64,000 nt of DNA. Source: Epithemia pelagica. Taxonomy: Eukaryota; Bacillariophyta; Bacillariophyceae; Surirellales; Surirellaceae. Position numbers and translations under genes: made by a program. Position 1 is the first letter of the stretch. The number at the start of each line of letters is the position of its first letter. The DNA is taken from the NCBI GenBank assembly GCA_946965045.2, contig OX337233.1:3472001-3536000 (forward strand), in the 5' to 3' direction. Of the stretch, positions 1 to 10,966 are shown piece after piece. Under the pieces are notes generated by a model that did not search any database, was not told the DNA's origin, and saw only the letters and a program-made list of their open reading frames with translations.

Positions 1-2606
1 CTTCGCTGTCTGTATCTGTTTTCAATGCCCTGTTACAGCATAAACAAGAATCTGGACAATATACAACGGTCGGTAGCAATCGATTTATATCTCTCTTGAA
101 AAGTTTGGAGTCAAGTAACACCTCCTTGGGTTCTAATCCCACCTTCGGGCACGGTATGAACAATATGTCACCATCCGTAGTCCACGTCTCTGAACACCCA
201 CCATCAGATAGATCGACGTTCTCCTGGTATTCGTATTTATCGGTACCACGTGAAAACCCCACTTCAACAGGATCGTCGTCGCTGTTGCCATCGAAATTGT
301 CAGGTCCCAACACCAAAGGAGAAATCGAATTGCCACCAACAGCATGCTCTAGTCCTCTCGAAAATTCATTATTGTACCGTATTTGATTACTCGAAAAACA
401 ATTGGATATCGTCATACTCTTGTCTATCTGACCTTCTTTCCGACCCGGGTTTGGTCGACTACTCATTATGTTTCCAAGCATTCTGATCACAATAGCTTGT
501 GGCATAGGCTTTGGAGTATCCTTCTTAGGTTCTGGCATTTTCACAATGCGATATCGCCACTTGTTACATTCCTTGTTTGTATCATGTGTTGTTTCATCTT
601 CTTCCACTAATGATGGGTCATAACATAGACTGACAGGCGGGGCACCTTTTGACGTATTGACCAGGTCCCATTTCCGTAGTACATGACGCGTCGTTCCTTC
701 CCAGTATTGGTCTGATCGATTATTTATTGGTTCGTAGATATGAAGTATCTTTTTGTCGATTTCGAAAGCCAATAAAGCTGGGTCGCTGACATTAGTTGCT
801 GTTGTCAAGGCAATGATCGCCAATATCAGTGTGTTCGGATCCTGTTGTCTCCATGATGACATAGGAATTTTCTTAGGAAATGGGTTCCTGTTTGCTTCAT
901 CAAATGTTACCTTGTCAACATATACTAGGTTCTGATGGTTGTGATGGACCATCAATTTCAAACAAGTATAGAAAGACTCAATCGGCATGCCCGTCCTTGA
1001 AGTGTTGTAGCAAAGATCTCTCCGACGATGTCTATGTGGGATATGCAAAACACGCGTTGTAGGGTCCTGGTCATTCATCAACCCACTGTAAGACATGCAT
1101 AGTGTGCACCTAAATAATGTCTTGATTTCGACATGCGTGTTGTCCTTCCCCATACTCTTAGCATACTGGGTTGCTAGCTTCATGGCCGACTTGATGTTCT
1201 CGTTGTTTCTGTTAGCTTGTTTTTCCGCGAACTTGTCTAAGTAACCGGCACCAATGTTGTCGATGGATTCATTCGAGTCCCATGAGTCTTTTCTTCTCTT
1301 CTGGTTTACTATAGGATCAAGAACGTGTGGAATTTCAATGAAAGGCGGTGGTACCACACCATCACCTGTCTCCTCATTTCCCTTGTTTATGGAAGCACAA
1401 CGTCTCTAAGACAAAGAGATCAATCATTTTTGAGATTGTCTAATCCTTCTCGATTCTTGGCAAGTCGCTCGAACATCTTACCTCGTTGTCTGCGGTTTTT
1501 TCATTGTCGTCGCTTATAATCTTCCTGACCTCTTCCACACGGTCTGATTTGAGGGCAACTTGGTTCGACGTTGTAATGGAAGTTGGTAGTACTTGTTCCT
1601 TTCTCTCGTCAGTAGGATCATTACCAGCGACGACCTTCTGTCTCTTTTTTGCTGGTGAGTCTGTACTCCGACGTTGCACGGCAATTTCTTTCGATTTCCT
1701 GGCAGACAGTACCTCTTGTTTTTCTATATAATGCAGTAGATCGTAGAACATACCGCCATCGTCTCCGTTTCTTCCATATTGTACCAAAGAATCTCTTTCT
1801 TCAAGGTACATCTTGAACCATGTGTCAGGCATCGTATACAACAGTGCTTTCTCCATTTGGATATTGGAAATCATGTCCATGTTCTCGTCCGATGTCGATT
1901 CTGAGATGAAACGGTGTATGGCCACCATATGTTCGATAACCCATGCGATTTTACCAACAGGTACGAGACGCGGTTTCCTGTAAAGGGAGGAATCATCTAG
2001 AAGGTATCGTTTCAATGCTTCTCCAATCCCACCGATCCCCTTGCGTGTCTTCTTAGAGACTAAGCCATGAGAGGAAAGAAATCTGATAATGGTTTGTCTC
2101 AGATTCTCAGCACTGTCTATCACTGTCGTCCCAAATGTCTGATTCCAAATATTGGAAACAGGACTGTAGAGAGTCTTTTTGAACAACAGTCGAGCAACCA
2201 TTGGAGTCAACTTGTCATCATCATCCATCTCGTTCTTAATTCTTGTGAAACAGAAAACGGAGTGACAGATGATATCTTGGAATGCAGGCGAATAACAGAT
2301 TGGTAGGAATATCTTCACATAATGGCCGTCATGTGGTACCTCCACTGTTGTCCATTTTCCTGATTTGTCTTGGAAAACACTTTCATACCAATTGAGGACA
2401 CTTTCGTATGTAATGGGCATAATACCGGTGTAGTGGGATTCCTCGCTTGTGTGTGTTTGAAGTGTATGATTGGTACCAGAAACAGTCATAGTCGACACGT
2501 CCTTTCTTTTGTTTCGCACTTCATCATTCATTGAAGAAGGGTCACCAGGATTCTTGGCGGTCGGTGGCTTTTTGTAGCGAGGGCCCTTGATGCGGTTGCC
2601 CGCCAT
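1..2606 (-). CDS. Unknown protein, two exons, partial at left edge
   Basis: Exon 1 runs from the ATG at 2606 down to 1482 (375 codons). A GT-AG intron at 1481-1406 (donor GTAAGAT, acceptor TTGTCTTAG) removes the stop of the unspliced frame. Exon 2 then stays open from 1405 to base 1, about 468 codons, so the protein is at least 840 residues and its end lies outside the window. I recognise no domain. The exon 1 product is charged, with a KKRQK-type basic patch near its end. The exon 2 product has several cysteine pairs (CTLC, and CPDSCLCC near the left edge) that could bind metal. The intron is inferred from consensus sites and from both exons joining in phase exactly. It could be a host gene or part of an undescribed element; the repeat-rich DNA upstream leaves both open. 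Confidence 0.6.
1406..1481 (-). other. Predicted 76-bp GT-AG intron
   Basis: On the minus strand the donor is GAG|GTAAGAT and the acceptor TTGTCTTAG|AGACG. Splicing joins a complete GAG codon to AGA and opens a further 468 codons. Without splicing, the upstream frame stops at 1442-1440. Confidence 0.7.
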
Positions 2607-2623
2607 TTTGTACTTGTCACGAT

Positions 2624-3312
2624 GCGCTTTTTGTGTAGCGTCTTTGTTTCAACAACAACAACAACAAGGGTAGTCGAGGAAGCGCTTTAATTGTAGCGTC
2701 TTTGAGACAACCTTGTGTACTTGTCTAAACAGTAAAAAGTGTGCGCTGAATTGTGTAGCGTCTTTGGTTTGGTCCTGAACTTTGGTGGTAACAAAACAAC
2801 AACCAAATCGAAGGAATACACTACGATGCGCTTTATGTGTAGCGTCTTGTTCGTTGTGATCCAACAATCGGTGCCAGAATTTGCTACTCCAAAACCAGGG
2901 GTTGGTTGGTTGTCCAAGCAATCTCGCGACAAGAATAGAACAGAAGCAACTGGCTACCACCGTGTCACACTGCTTGCTTTGGGTCTGTTCTATTCAAGTC
3001 GGAGTATCACGAGGACAGGAGGGTTCTTGATAAACAATCTAACAGATAGCCCGAAACCGCTTTAATTGTAATAGCGTGATTGGAATGAAGGACAGAGCTA
3101 AGTGAAACAAGCAACAATCAGACAGATACCCCAAGCCGCTTTAATTGTAGCGTGATTGGAATGGCAGAGCTGTTAGGTTGGTGAAAGAAGTTGGATAGGT
3201 GAAAGGATTGAAAAGGGAATCTCGGCAGAGAGAAAGCAAGCAACAAAAAGGTGGCTGAAATGGAACCAAGAAACAATCAGACAGATGCCCCAAGCCGCTT
3301 TAATTGTAGCAT
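2624..3312. repeat. Seven copies of an imperfect-palindrome motif
   Basis: A 17-20 bp motif close to CGCTTTAATTGTAGCG (CGCT and AGCG arms around an A/T core) occurs at 2624-2640, 2682-2698, 2743-2760, 2828-2844, 3058-3075, 3136-3152 and 3296-3312. The first four are 58-85 bp apart and followed by TCTT. The last three lie in a longer tandem repeat and are followed by TGATTGG. The array sits just upstream of the minus-strand gene at 1-2606. It could be promoter elements or relics of small transposons. Confidence 0.7.
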
Positions 3313-3384
3313 GATTGGAATGGCAGAGCTGTTAGGTTGATGAAAGAAGCTGGATAGATAATGGGATTGAACAGGGGAATCTCG
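3112..3384. repeat. Direct tandem duplication, period about 160 bp
   Basis: 3112-3223 and 3272-3384 are near-identical copies (each begins AACAATCAGACAGAT and ends GGGAATCTCG). A partial earlier copy lies around 3040-3090. No coding potential is evident. Confidence 0.75.
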
Positions 3385-3988
3385 ATAGCGTTGGGTGATC
3401 GATTGCTGTTGTTGCTGCTAACTGTTGTTGTTTGTTGTGGTGTGTTGGGTGGAGGTGGAGGGAGATGAATGAGCATCGATTCTGGTGGTCGTTGATTGTT
3501 GAATGACTAGTATGCTAAGTTGTTTGGTTTTGTTCGATGGATCAGAGTGTCGAGTTGGTAATCCCCGCGGTTTGGGTGATTGGGAAGGAGGATCCATCTG
3601 AGACATTCTTTGGGACATCCATGTGCGTCAGTCTTTCTGGCAGCTGCTGTGTGATGTGGTGGGAGTGGAAATTCGTGATTCAAAGGTGAGGGGACAGACG
3701 CTTGCGCATGAGGGTTGCGTCATGCGCGTCTCGGGGGGGGGGGGGGGGGTCGAGCGCGCCAGATAGTTGTAGTGCGCATTATCGGAGTGTGGCGCGCATT
3801 ATTGGTGGTTTGATCGCGGGCTTGTGCGCATTAAAATTGTTGCATGCGCGTGATAGTCAGCTCGATCTCTAGAACTAGCTAGAGAAATGTGCATTGTTAG
3901 ACCTAGATTTGCAGATTTAGTTGGGAAAGCAGGATTATAGTTAAAAACTGCGCATATAAAAATAAACTGCGCATAAAAAATTTTAATT
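3385..3988. repeat. Non-coding spacer with G17 run and scattered TGCGCA
   Basis: No convincing gene. A run of 17 G lies at 3733-3749. The palindrome TGCGCA recurs near 3702, 3773, 3824, 3949 and 3968, with variants ATGCGCG and GCGCGCATT near 3722, 3792 and 3844. The retrotransposon fragment starts right after this block. Confidence 0.6.
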
Positions 3989-6900
3989 CAGCAAGATCTT
4001 CTTGCTATTTGGCAAGACTGTGGCAAAATCTTCGATGGCGAGCTCCGTGAATATCCGGACCGAACGCTCCATCTTCATCTCAAGCCTGATGCCCAGCCTG
4101 TCCATCATCGTCACTTTTCAGTGCCCCGCAATATACATGATACTTTCACGAAGGAGCTGTGGCGCTTCGTCGACATCGGTATCCTTGAGCGCGTCGGTTC
4201 TACCGAATGGGCTGCTCCTCACTTTGCCATTCCCAAAAAGGATGGTCGTATCCGAATGATTTCGGACTTTCGTTCTTTGAACGCCCAACTCTACCGTCGG
4301 GTCTACCCCTTTCCTCGTATCGAGGACATGCTCCGTAAACGGAAAGGCTACACGTATTCTACAAAGTTAGACATCTCCATGTGTTTTTACACATTCCGCC
4401 TCGATGAGGAATCCAGCAATCTTTGCGTCATTAAAACAGTCTCCTGACTTCTGTCAAGAGATTATGGAAGACGTCCTCAAGGACTTCAGCGACCATGTCG
4501 AAGTCTATATTGACGACATTGGCATCTTCTCCAATTCTTGGGAAGAACACGTGGACATCTTGTCCAAAGTTCTCCAACGTCTTCAAGACAAGAACTTCTC
4601 CATCAACCCTTCCAAATGTGAATGGGCCGTTAAAGAAACGGAATGGCTCGGCCATTGGCTCACGCCCACTGGGGTCAAGCCCTGGAAAAAGAAGATTTCT
4701 GCCATCTTGGCATTGGCTCCGCCAAAAACCATGAAAGAACTTCGTTCCTTCATTGGCATGATCAATTTCTATCGCCACATGTATCCGCAACGATCACATA
4801 TTCTTGCTCCCCTCACATCCATTACGGGTAACAAGACCCTCGTTTGGTCCCCGCAATGTCAACGTGCTTTCGAAAAAGCCAAGTCCATGCTCGCACATGA
4901 TGCCTTCCTTCGGTATCCCGACCATAACCTTCCCTTCCATGTCTATGTGGACGCCTCTGATTACCAGCTTGGTGCTGTAATCATGCAACAAGACGTTCCC
5001 GTCGCTGATTACTCTCGCAAGTTAAACCCTGCTCAACGCAACTACACTACTATGGAAAAGGAGTTACTCTCCATTGTCGAAACTCTTAAGGAGTTCCGCT
5101 CCATGCTTCTCGGCTGTGCCAAACTGCACGTCCATACGGACCATAAAAATCTTACTTACGCTACTCTCAACTCGCAACGGGTGCTCCGTTGGCGGTTGTT
5201 CCTCGAGGAGTATAACCTTATTTTTCACTATGTCCCTGGCCAGGACAATGTCATCGCCGACGCATTGTCGCGTCTCCCTCTCTCTGAAGAGGAGGAGAAG
5301 AGTGTCTCTCCGTCGTCGACCTCCTCTACGGATGCCTCGCCGCATCCACGATCGCTCTATGATCATAGCGGACAACACTCAGTGTTGCAAGTGCCTCATG
5401 GCCCTAATGATGACCCCCGCTCTCATCACTCGCGTGATCCTGACGCTTTCGAATCTCCCATCTTCATGGATGAGGATTTGATCGATGTCTACCTCAATCA
5501 TCCTCCCATCAACGCAAATCAACCATTGCCCGTCGATTACGCGACGATCCATCAACACCAACAGAACGATGCCGCTCTTGTGGCCAAGTTGACCGAACAA
5601 CCACAGAGATTCCGTCTCCAACCCTTCCCTGTTAGAATTCTCACCGTCTATGGTGGTTAGATTCTACATCTCATCGATTCCCCATGTCACATAGCCTCGT
5701 GCTATCGCATCATGCCATCTAGCTTCGAGCTATGTTCCCTAGCTTCGCGCTATATCGACCTATATTTCTTTGCAAATCATGAAAAGTGAGAATGGATTGA
5801 CGAACTCACTCTCAAGACTAAACTGGGTCGTGCAGTATTACAACGGACGTAAATTTGGCCGTTGCTCGGACATTATACTAACGCCCTAAGCGTACGCGCC
5901 CGAAATCATCGAGCGCGCCCAAGCGACATCCGAGCGCTGTCGGCATCTATCCGACCCAACGGTCTAAGTATCCCAAGAACGACACACGATCACGCGAGAC
6001 CATATTTCCATTCCCACAATCTCCAAATTGTCAACAAGCTGCGCGCCATGAAAACAACTATGCCAACCCAAAGCAAGAGCTGTTGACCCTGTATATGTTA
6101 TCCGCCCACATATACATGTCATATACATCACATGAATCGACTCCAACTATTCCAAACCTGTTGCCGCCAAGAACCTATGACACATGACCCTTGGCAGGAC
6201 CGAACATTTCACGTAGACCTATCGTAGTAGTCAACACACAATCTAACAATATCACCATTTATCACATCTTCTTTTGTGTCCCGACTATCCTTCTGATAGA
6301 CTTCGACTTGCTTGCTTCTCTGACCCTGAGAAGCTTGTATCGGTTGGTGACCTACCTGATTGTCTGCTCTACCGAGCATCAATGTCCCTACGATTCAGAA
6401 AGAATTGTAACATTCCCTACGGAAAACCCACAATACAACTTGATTTGTTATCGTCAGAATCCTAATGCCGCATGGCGTATTCGTATCCCAGACAGCCTCT
6501 TGGCCCATACCGTCAATTGGTATCACCTGTCCCTCAATCACTTGGGGTCTACACGTCTTCGCGAGACGATCTCTATGCACATGAGTCATCCTAATTTGGG
6601 TTTGTATTGTGAACAAGCCGTGGCTAGTTGTGCTACATGCCAACGCTCTAAAGTCATACATCGCCATTACGGTGAACTCCCTCCTCGCGAGGTCCGAGGC
6701 AATCCATGGGCTGACATCTCTGTCGACCTCATTGGGCCATGGAACGTTACCGTTCATGGGCAGAAATTAACATTTCAAGCCTTGACTATTATCGATAATG
6801 TCACTAACTTCTGCGAACTCATTCGCATCCATGATAAGACGGCACGTCACGTGGGTCTGCAATTGGAAAACGCGTGGCTCTCACGCTATCCACGTCCCGT

Positions 6901-7495
6901 TCGTTGCCTTTTTGATCAAGGCGGTGAATTTATTGGACATGCGTTCACGCAAGTGCTTCGAAACCATGGCATTAAGCCAGTGCCGTTGACGGCCAAGAAT
7001 CCTCAATCAAATGCTCTTTGCGAGCGACTACATTTGACTGTTGGCAACACTCTTCGTGTGATCACCAACTATGAACCACCACAAGATGCACAAAATGCTG
7101 CACTTGCCGTGGATACTGCTCTGCAGACTGCTGCGTATTCCACTCGCACTGCCATTCATGGCGCCTTGAAATATTCTCCCGGCAGCCTTGCGTTCCATCG
7201 CGACATGCTGTTCGACATCCCTATTATCGCGGACATGGAAACAGTCCGTCTGAAACGACAACAGATTGTCGATGAACACGCTCGTCTCGCAAATCGTTCT
7301 CGTGTCTTTCATGACTACGCTGTCAACGATCGTGTGTTGCTCCGCGCCACGAATCCGGACAAGCTTGAGCTCCGCACAAGCCCTAATCCCTTTCGGATTA
7401 CACAAGTCCATTCCAATGGCACTGTGACTATCCAACGTGGTCCCCACGTCACTGAACGAATCAACATTCGTCGCCTTGTTCCATTTCGTGAATAA
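3989..7495 (+). pseudogene. Ty3/gypsy pol remnant (RT, RNase H, integrase)
   Basis: Reverse transcriptase, RNase H and integrase of a Ty3/gypsy element, now broken. The first RT piece is at about 4112-4431. A deletion of about 47 bp there removes the conserved segment around LPMG and shifts the frame. The next piece, 4404-5629, keeps the RT catalytic YIDDIG box (about 4507-4524) and the RNase H start [10 protein letters not shown] 783-bp solo LTR plus a 5-bp target duplication interrupt the frame. Once those 788 bp are discounted the frame resumes at 6413 and runs to TAA at 7493-7495. That part holds the integrase HHCC zinc motif (H, H and CATC), the catalytic-core Asp residues in VDLIGPW and FDQGGEF, and the Glu in ALCERLH. 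No active protein is expected. Confidence 0.9.
5630..6412. mobile_element. Solo LTR (783 bp) nested in gypsy pol
   Basis: The insert starts TGTTAGAATTC and ends GAATTGTAACA (TG...CA, short inverted ends) and is flanked by the 5-bp target duplication TTCCC at 5625-5629 and 6413-6417. Removing insert plus one TTCCC restores the pol frame exactly. It has no internal coding region, as expected after LTR-LTR recombination. The end sequence suits a copia-type LTR, but no full partner is in this window. Confidence 0.92.
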
Positions 7496-7575
7496 ATGGG
7501 TTTTAATGCTGGCCGCCAAGCTTTCCCATTCTTGTCCGGCTCGAACTCCCTAGGTCCGACCAGGGAGAGGTAGAG

Positions 7576-7791
7576 TGCGGTACCCCTATATGGATCCCGC
7601 CATACGTGTCACCACGTTCCATTCCCGGTTCGCGTTCTTGACACTGCGACATGAATCTTCCGCCATCTGGCTGTTCCTCCTCCAGTCATTTCTCGTCGCA
7701 CGTGGCTGTGGATTCCTCATTCCCCCTAATTCCTCGTAAATTCCTAAAGATCACAATTTTTTATACCGTGCTATTTTACATGGGTATGGCA
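7576..7791 (+). repeat. 3' LTR of the old gypsy copy
   Basis: A 216-bp LTR starting TGCGGTACCC and ending GGGTATGGCA, with the same ends as the 213-bp LTRs of the intact element but well diverged inside. A polypurine tract (AGGGAGAGGTAGAG) ends at 7575, directly before it. Confidence 0.85.
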
Positions 7792-7983
7792 GGGTGTGCC
7801 TACTTGTGGCGATTTAACGACTACCGTTACACGACAAAGTGCTTGAGACGGGCATACGGTCAGACGGTCGTCAGAATGAATTTGCCCGAAAGAGACATCT
7901 ATCGACCCGTGTGGCTTGCCATTTGCCATTGTACAAGTATTGTATGATATCTAACGTGGACCCATTCTCTTCTCTTGTCCACA

Positions 7984-9558
7984 ATGACGAGAATTAAGAG
8001 GAAGTACACGTCGACAAGCCCAACGTTGGGCGAGGGAATTCCCCGGCTGAAGAGACTCGTCTCGGAGACGGGCCCTTCCATCCCTACGGACGAGGAACAT
8101 GAGAAAGTTGCGTTTCGCGTGCGCGAGTTTGGGCTGTTAGGGCAGGAGACGTTCAGCGAAATCAAGGACTTTCGCACGAAGCTGGAGGTGATAGACGGGC
8201 GAATTACGTACGTCACAGAGAACGACATTGCTTTAACCGTTCGGAGCTTCGTTGCATCGATCGTCGATGCGCTTGGTCTAAGCGGCGATATCAAGGTCTA
8301 CACCGAGATTGGCGTGTTTAAGCTTCGTCCAGACTTGTGGGTCGTGACTCTTCATGCAATGCCTATCGGTGTCATTGAAGTAAAAAAACCAGACATTTTG
8401 GGAAACGAAACTGCTCTGGACCACCCAAACGTACTCGGAGAACTATACGACTTCATGAAGCACCTGCCCAACTTTTATGGCGTATCCCCTGCATTTGGAA
8501 TTGTAACGAATCTCAACGCGTGGCGTATCGCCTGGTTCCCAGACGCCGAAACGGACCGTTTTGCTGCGGAGGAAGAGGAGGTAGAAGAAGACCATGTCGA
8601 TGCGCTTATCTCGCAAGTTCCTAGTGATAGCGTACTGTCTATCGCCTCGCACCAAATCGATAATGATGGCAAGGATGACGATGTTGACGGCGATGATGTG
8701 AAGTGCACGGCCGACGAAAAACCCACCGATCGGGTATTGCATGTCTCAAGAATCTTTCACAAGAATGAAAACGATAGCGTCGCCGTCAAAGCTATTGCGG
8801 CTGCTCTTCTGAAAATGTCGAAAGCCGAAAGGCGGCCGTACGGCGATCCTTTTCAAGATCTTGACAAGCGCTCGTTACTGAAATTCGAGAAAGGAGACAA
8901 CGCGTCTGCGTTTTGGACTCGTCTGACGCTTACCAATGGTCCCCAATGGGACAGAGTAGCTAACCCCAAGAGATGGCTCATCGCAATAGATGACCTTGGA
9001 TATGGAGCCCACGGACGAGTTTGGTTGTGTTGCTCGAGCGGTGGCGCAGTCTGTGTGTTGAAGTTCGCACTCGATGGAAATGCGGCATCGCTAGATAAAG
9101 AAAAGGAAGTTTGGCAGAAAGTGTACCCTGCACAAATCAAAGTTCATCGGGAGAACTGGTGTGGTGAGCCCGCCCTTCGAATGCCACACTTTGCGAAAGT
9201 TGCGGAAGCCGACCGAAACGACTTTGTCCCACAGGTAAAGGCAACCTTAATGGCTAACTTTCACAACAGAGGCATTGTTCATAAAGATGTGTCTTGGAGA
9301 AACATTGGGCAGTACGTAACAATCGCTGGCACCCCGAAGGCCATAGTCTTTGACATGGGGAGTGTGAGAGATCTGCAAGACGGTGAGGGAGAAGAATGGG
9401 TAACGGAGGCCTGCGACAAATTGATAGAGTAACACGGACTTTGATTTCGGTACGATTCGGTTCAATATCCCAGTCACGTTCCCATTTCAGAGCAGTCACA
9501 AAACTTGATTGAGAGTATGTTGCATTCGGATCCCAAACAGCGACCGTCGTTGGAGTAA
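7984..9558 (+). CDS. Crinkler-like PD-(D/E)XK nuclease-protein kinase fusion
   Basis: Exon 1 is 7984-9382, from the ATG in CCACAATGACG (an upstream TTG in frame is not a plausible start). Intron 9383-9490 (GTGAGG...TTTCAG), exon 2 9491-9558, 488 residues. The N-terminal half has a restriction-endonuclease-like core: a Glu in TEIGVF, RPDLWVV, then GVIEVKKPD (E-V-K signature). An acidic linker follows. The C-terminal half is a protein-kinase-like domain with a glycine loop (GYGAHGRVW), ATP-binding Lys (CVLKFA), catalytic loop HKDVSWRN and DMG in place of DFG. Splicing adds the kinase tail LIESMLHSDPKQRPSL, which strongly supports the intron; unspliced, the frame ends at 9432. This nuclease-kinase layout is known from Crinkler (CR) effector-type proteins of stramenopiles. 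Such proteins are proposed to act in nuclei, in defence or conflict; activity here is inferred. A GTAAGT at 9555 may start a further intron. Confidence 0.8.
9383..9490 (+). other. Predicted 108-bp intron in kinase domain
   Basis: GTGAGG donor, CCCATTTCAG acceptor. Joining GAC-G to AG-CAG keeps frame and reveals kinase subdomain XI (DPKQRPS). This is the expected kinase end, absent from the unspliced frame. Confidence 0.75.
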
Positions 9559-9718
9559 GTTGCCAATCATCCATTCTTGTTTCATCGTTGCATCCCACAG
9601 TCGGCGCCATTGATGGCGTTACAAGCACCACCGACCTGGACGTTTGACGATCGTAAGTTTCTTTAATAGCATGATCGGGTTGCTTCAGTTCCTCTCATCT
9701 CACCCGCTCTCCTTCTAG

Positions 9719-9823
9719 ATGTTCGCCGATATTGTCGGATTCACTGCATGGAGTTCAGCCCGAGAGCCCAAACAAGTTTTTCTTTTATCGGAGACAATCT
9801 ATCAAGAGTTTGACCCCATGTGA
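9719..9823 (+). pseudogene. Class III nucleotide cyclase fragment (one exon)
   Basis: A 34-codon open stretch begins just after a splice-acceptor-like CTTCTAG and reads MFADIVGFTAWSSAREP, then a helix ending YQEFDPM and TGA. FADIVGF with its metal-binding Asp is the start of the adenylate/guanylate cyclase catalytic domain. The rest of the domain (second metal Asp, base-recognition Lys, transition-state Asn/Arg) is not found downstream in any frame I checked. A GTGAGT donor-like site overlaps the stop, so this is probably one displaced exon of a larger cyclase gene, perhaps receptor type. It is too short to function alone. Confidence 0.7.
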
Positions 9824-10966
9824 GTACAACATGTATGCATAGGCCCTCACCTTCATGATATTTCAACAGCTCACACAGTTGGTGGATTTTGATCCAAAAT
9901 ATCCGGTTCCCTTCCATGTCAAGATTCAGGTTGGGTGTCGCGGCGAGATGGAATGGTCTTGAGACAGGAGTCTGTGTCTCTTTTGCTTTGCCTAGGGTAC
10001 TACCTAGTTACGACGGGGTTCAAGCGTCACGGTTTTGGAACCGAAGGGAAGGTCCCATCCGGAGATATGGCGTACACGATGACCAACAAACTTGTGCATG
10101 CTCCCTCGATGAGAGAGGCACAACCGAGACAGAGTCCAAAGGAACGGAAACGAGGATAGCCATGTTGTAGACGACTATAAAATACAGGTGCATGGATCAA
10201 AAAGTATCTAGTAGACCTATTGTCATTGTCGCTTCTCTCATAGACACCAAAAACCCTGAGCTGCAATATGAAGCAATGCCAGAGTTGGAACTCCAGGCAG
10301 CGTTGGATTTTGAAATAGAAATAGAAATGAGAAGGTCTATGCAACGGATCTAAAAGCTATACTATATAATATCGATTGCCACATAACTGGAAAAGGGGCC
10401 CCCTCTTTTTCTCTTCGTCTCTCCCCGAGACAGACTCCCACATTTTTGTCAAACACTCCACAAAAAAAAAAAAGCGACGCGTCTAGATGTCTATCATATG
10501 TAATAGACGATGGACTTGAAGTTTCACATGCTTTCCTCTCTAGACCACCCTTAATAGTCCCATCCATCCTTCTATTATCCATCCTTCTATTATTCGAAAA
10601 AGGTTGTTGATTGAACATCCATCGTGGCCAAAGTGCACCAGCATTAAGAAATTGGAGTTTGTGTTTTGACGAATCAATCACGCATATCTCGTTTGTGTTT
10701 GCTACGTTTGAGAGAGTGAAGAAAAGCCAAACACACCCGAACGAGAAATCACTGCTTGCCATCACGACAGTCACATCTATTTACAAAACCAAGTATAAAG
10801 ACCTTAGACTCTACCTCTGCGATTGACACACCCACTCTCCCCCAGACTTGTGAACTTTCTCCTCTCTCCATTGATTTTCATTGAACGAAACCATTACAGA
10901 ATGAAGGCTTTGGGTGTGACTCCAAAACCAGTTGGAAAGGACGACACACTCTAATTGTCGTCCGCC
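9824..10966 (+). other. Non-coding stretch with no recognised gene
   Basis: Short overlapping frames on both strands show no family features. It contains an A12 run near 10460 and CTTCTATTAT direct repeats near 10570. It probably holds the promoter of the gene at 10967. Confidence 0.5.

Larger units (their letters stand above)
3989..7791 (+). mobile_element. Old 5'-truncated Ty3/gypsy retrotransposon
   Basis: The sequence aligns by eye with the intact element at 43608-49327 from about its base 46264 onward: end of the protease-RT linker, RT, RNase H, integrase, polypurine tract and 3' LTR. The 5' LTR, gag and protease are missing. The left junction at about 3989 abuts TGCGCA-rich spacer. It is clearly older than the intact copy, with many substitutions, a deletion in RT of about 47 bp, and a solo LTR nested at 5630-6412. 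Confidence 0.9.

Noticed and set aside
1440-2606. Treating the 388-codon frame as LINE ORF1 or Gag
   Set aside because: No shared motif with the LINE ORF1 at 34800-36998, and splicing extends it into a much larger unrelated protein.
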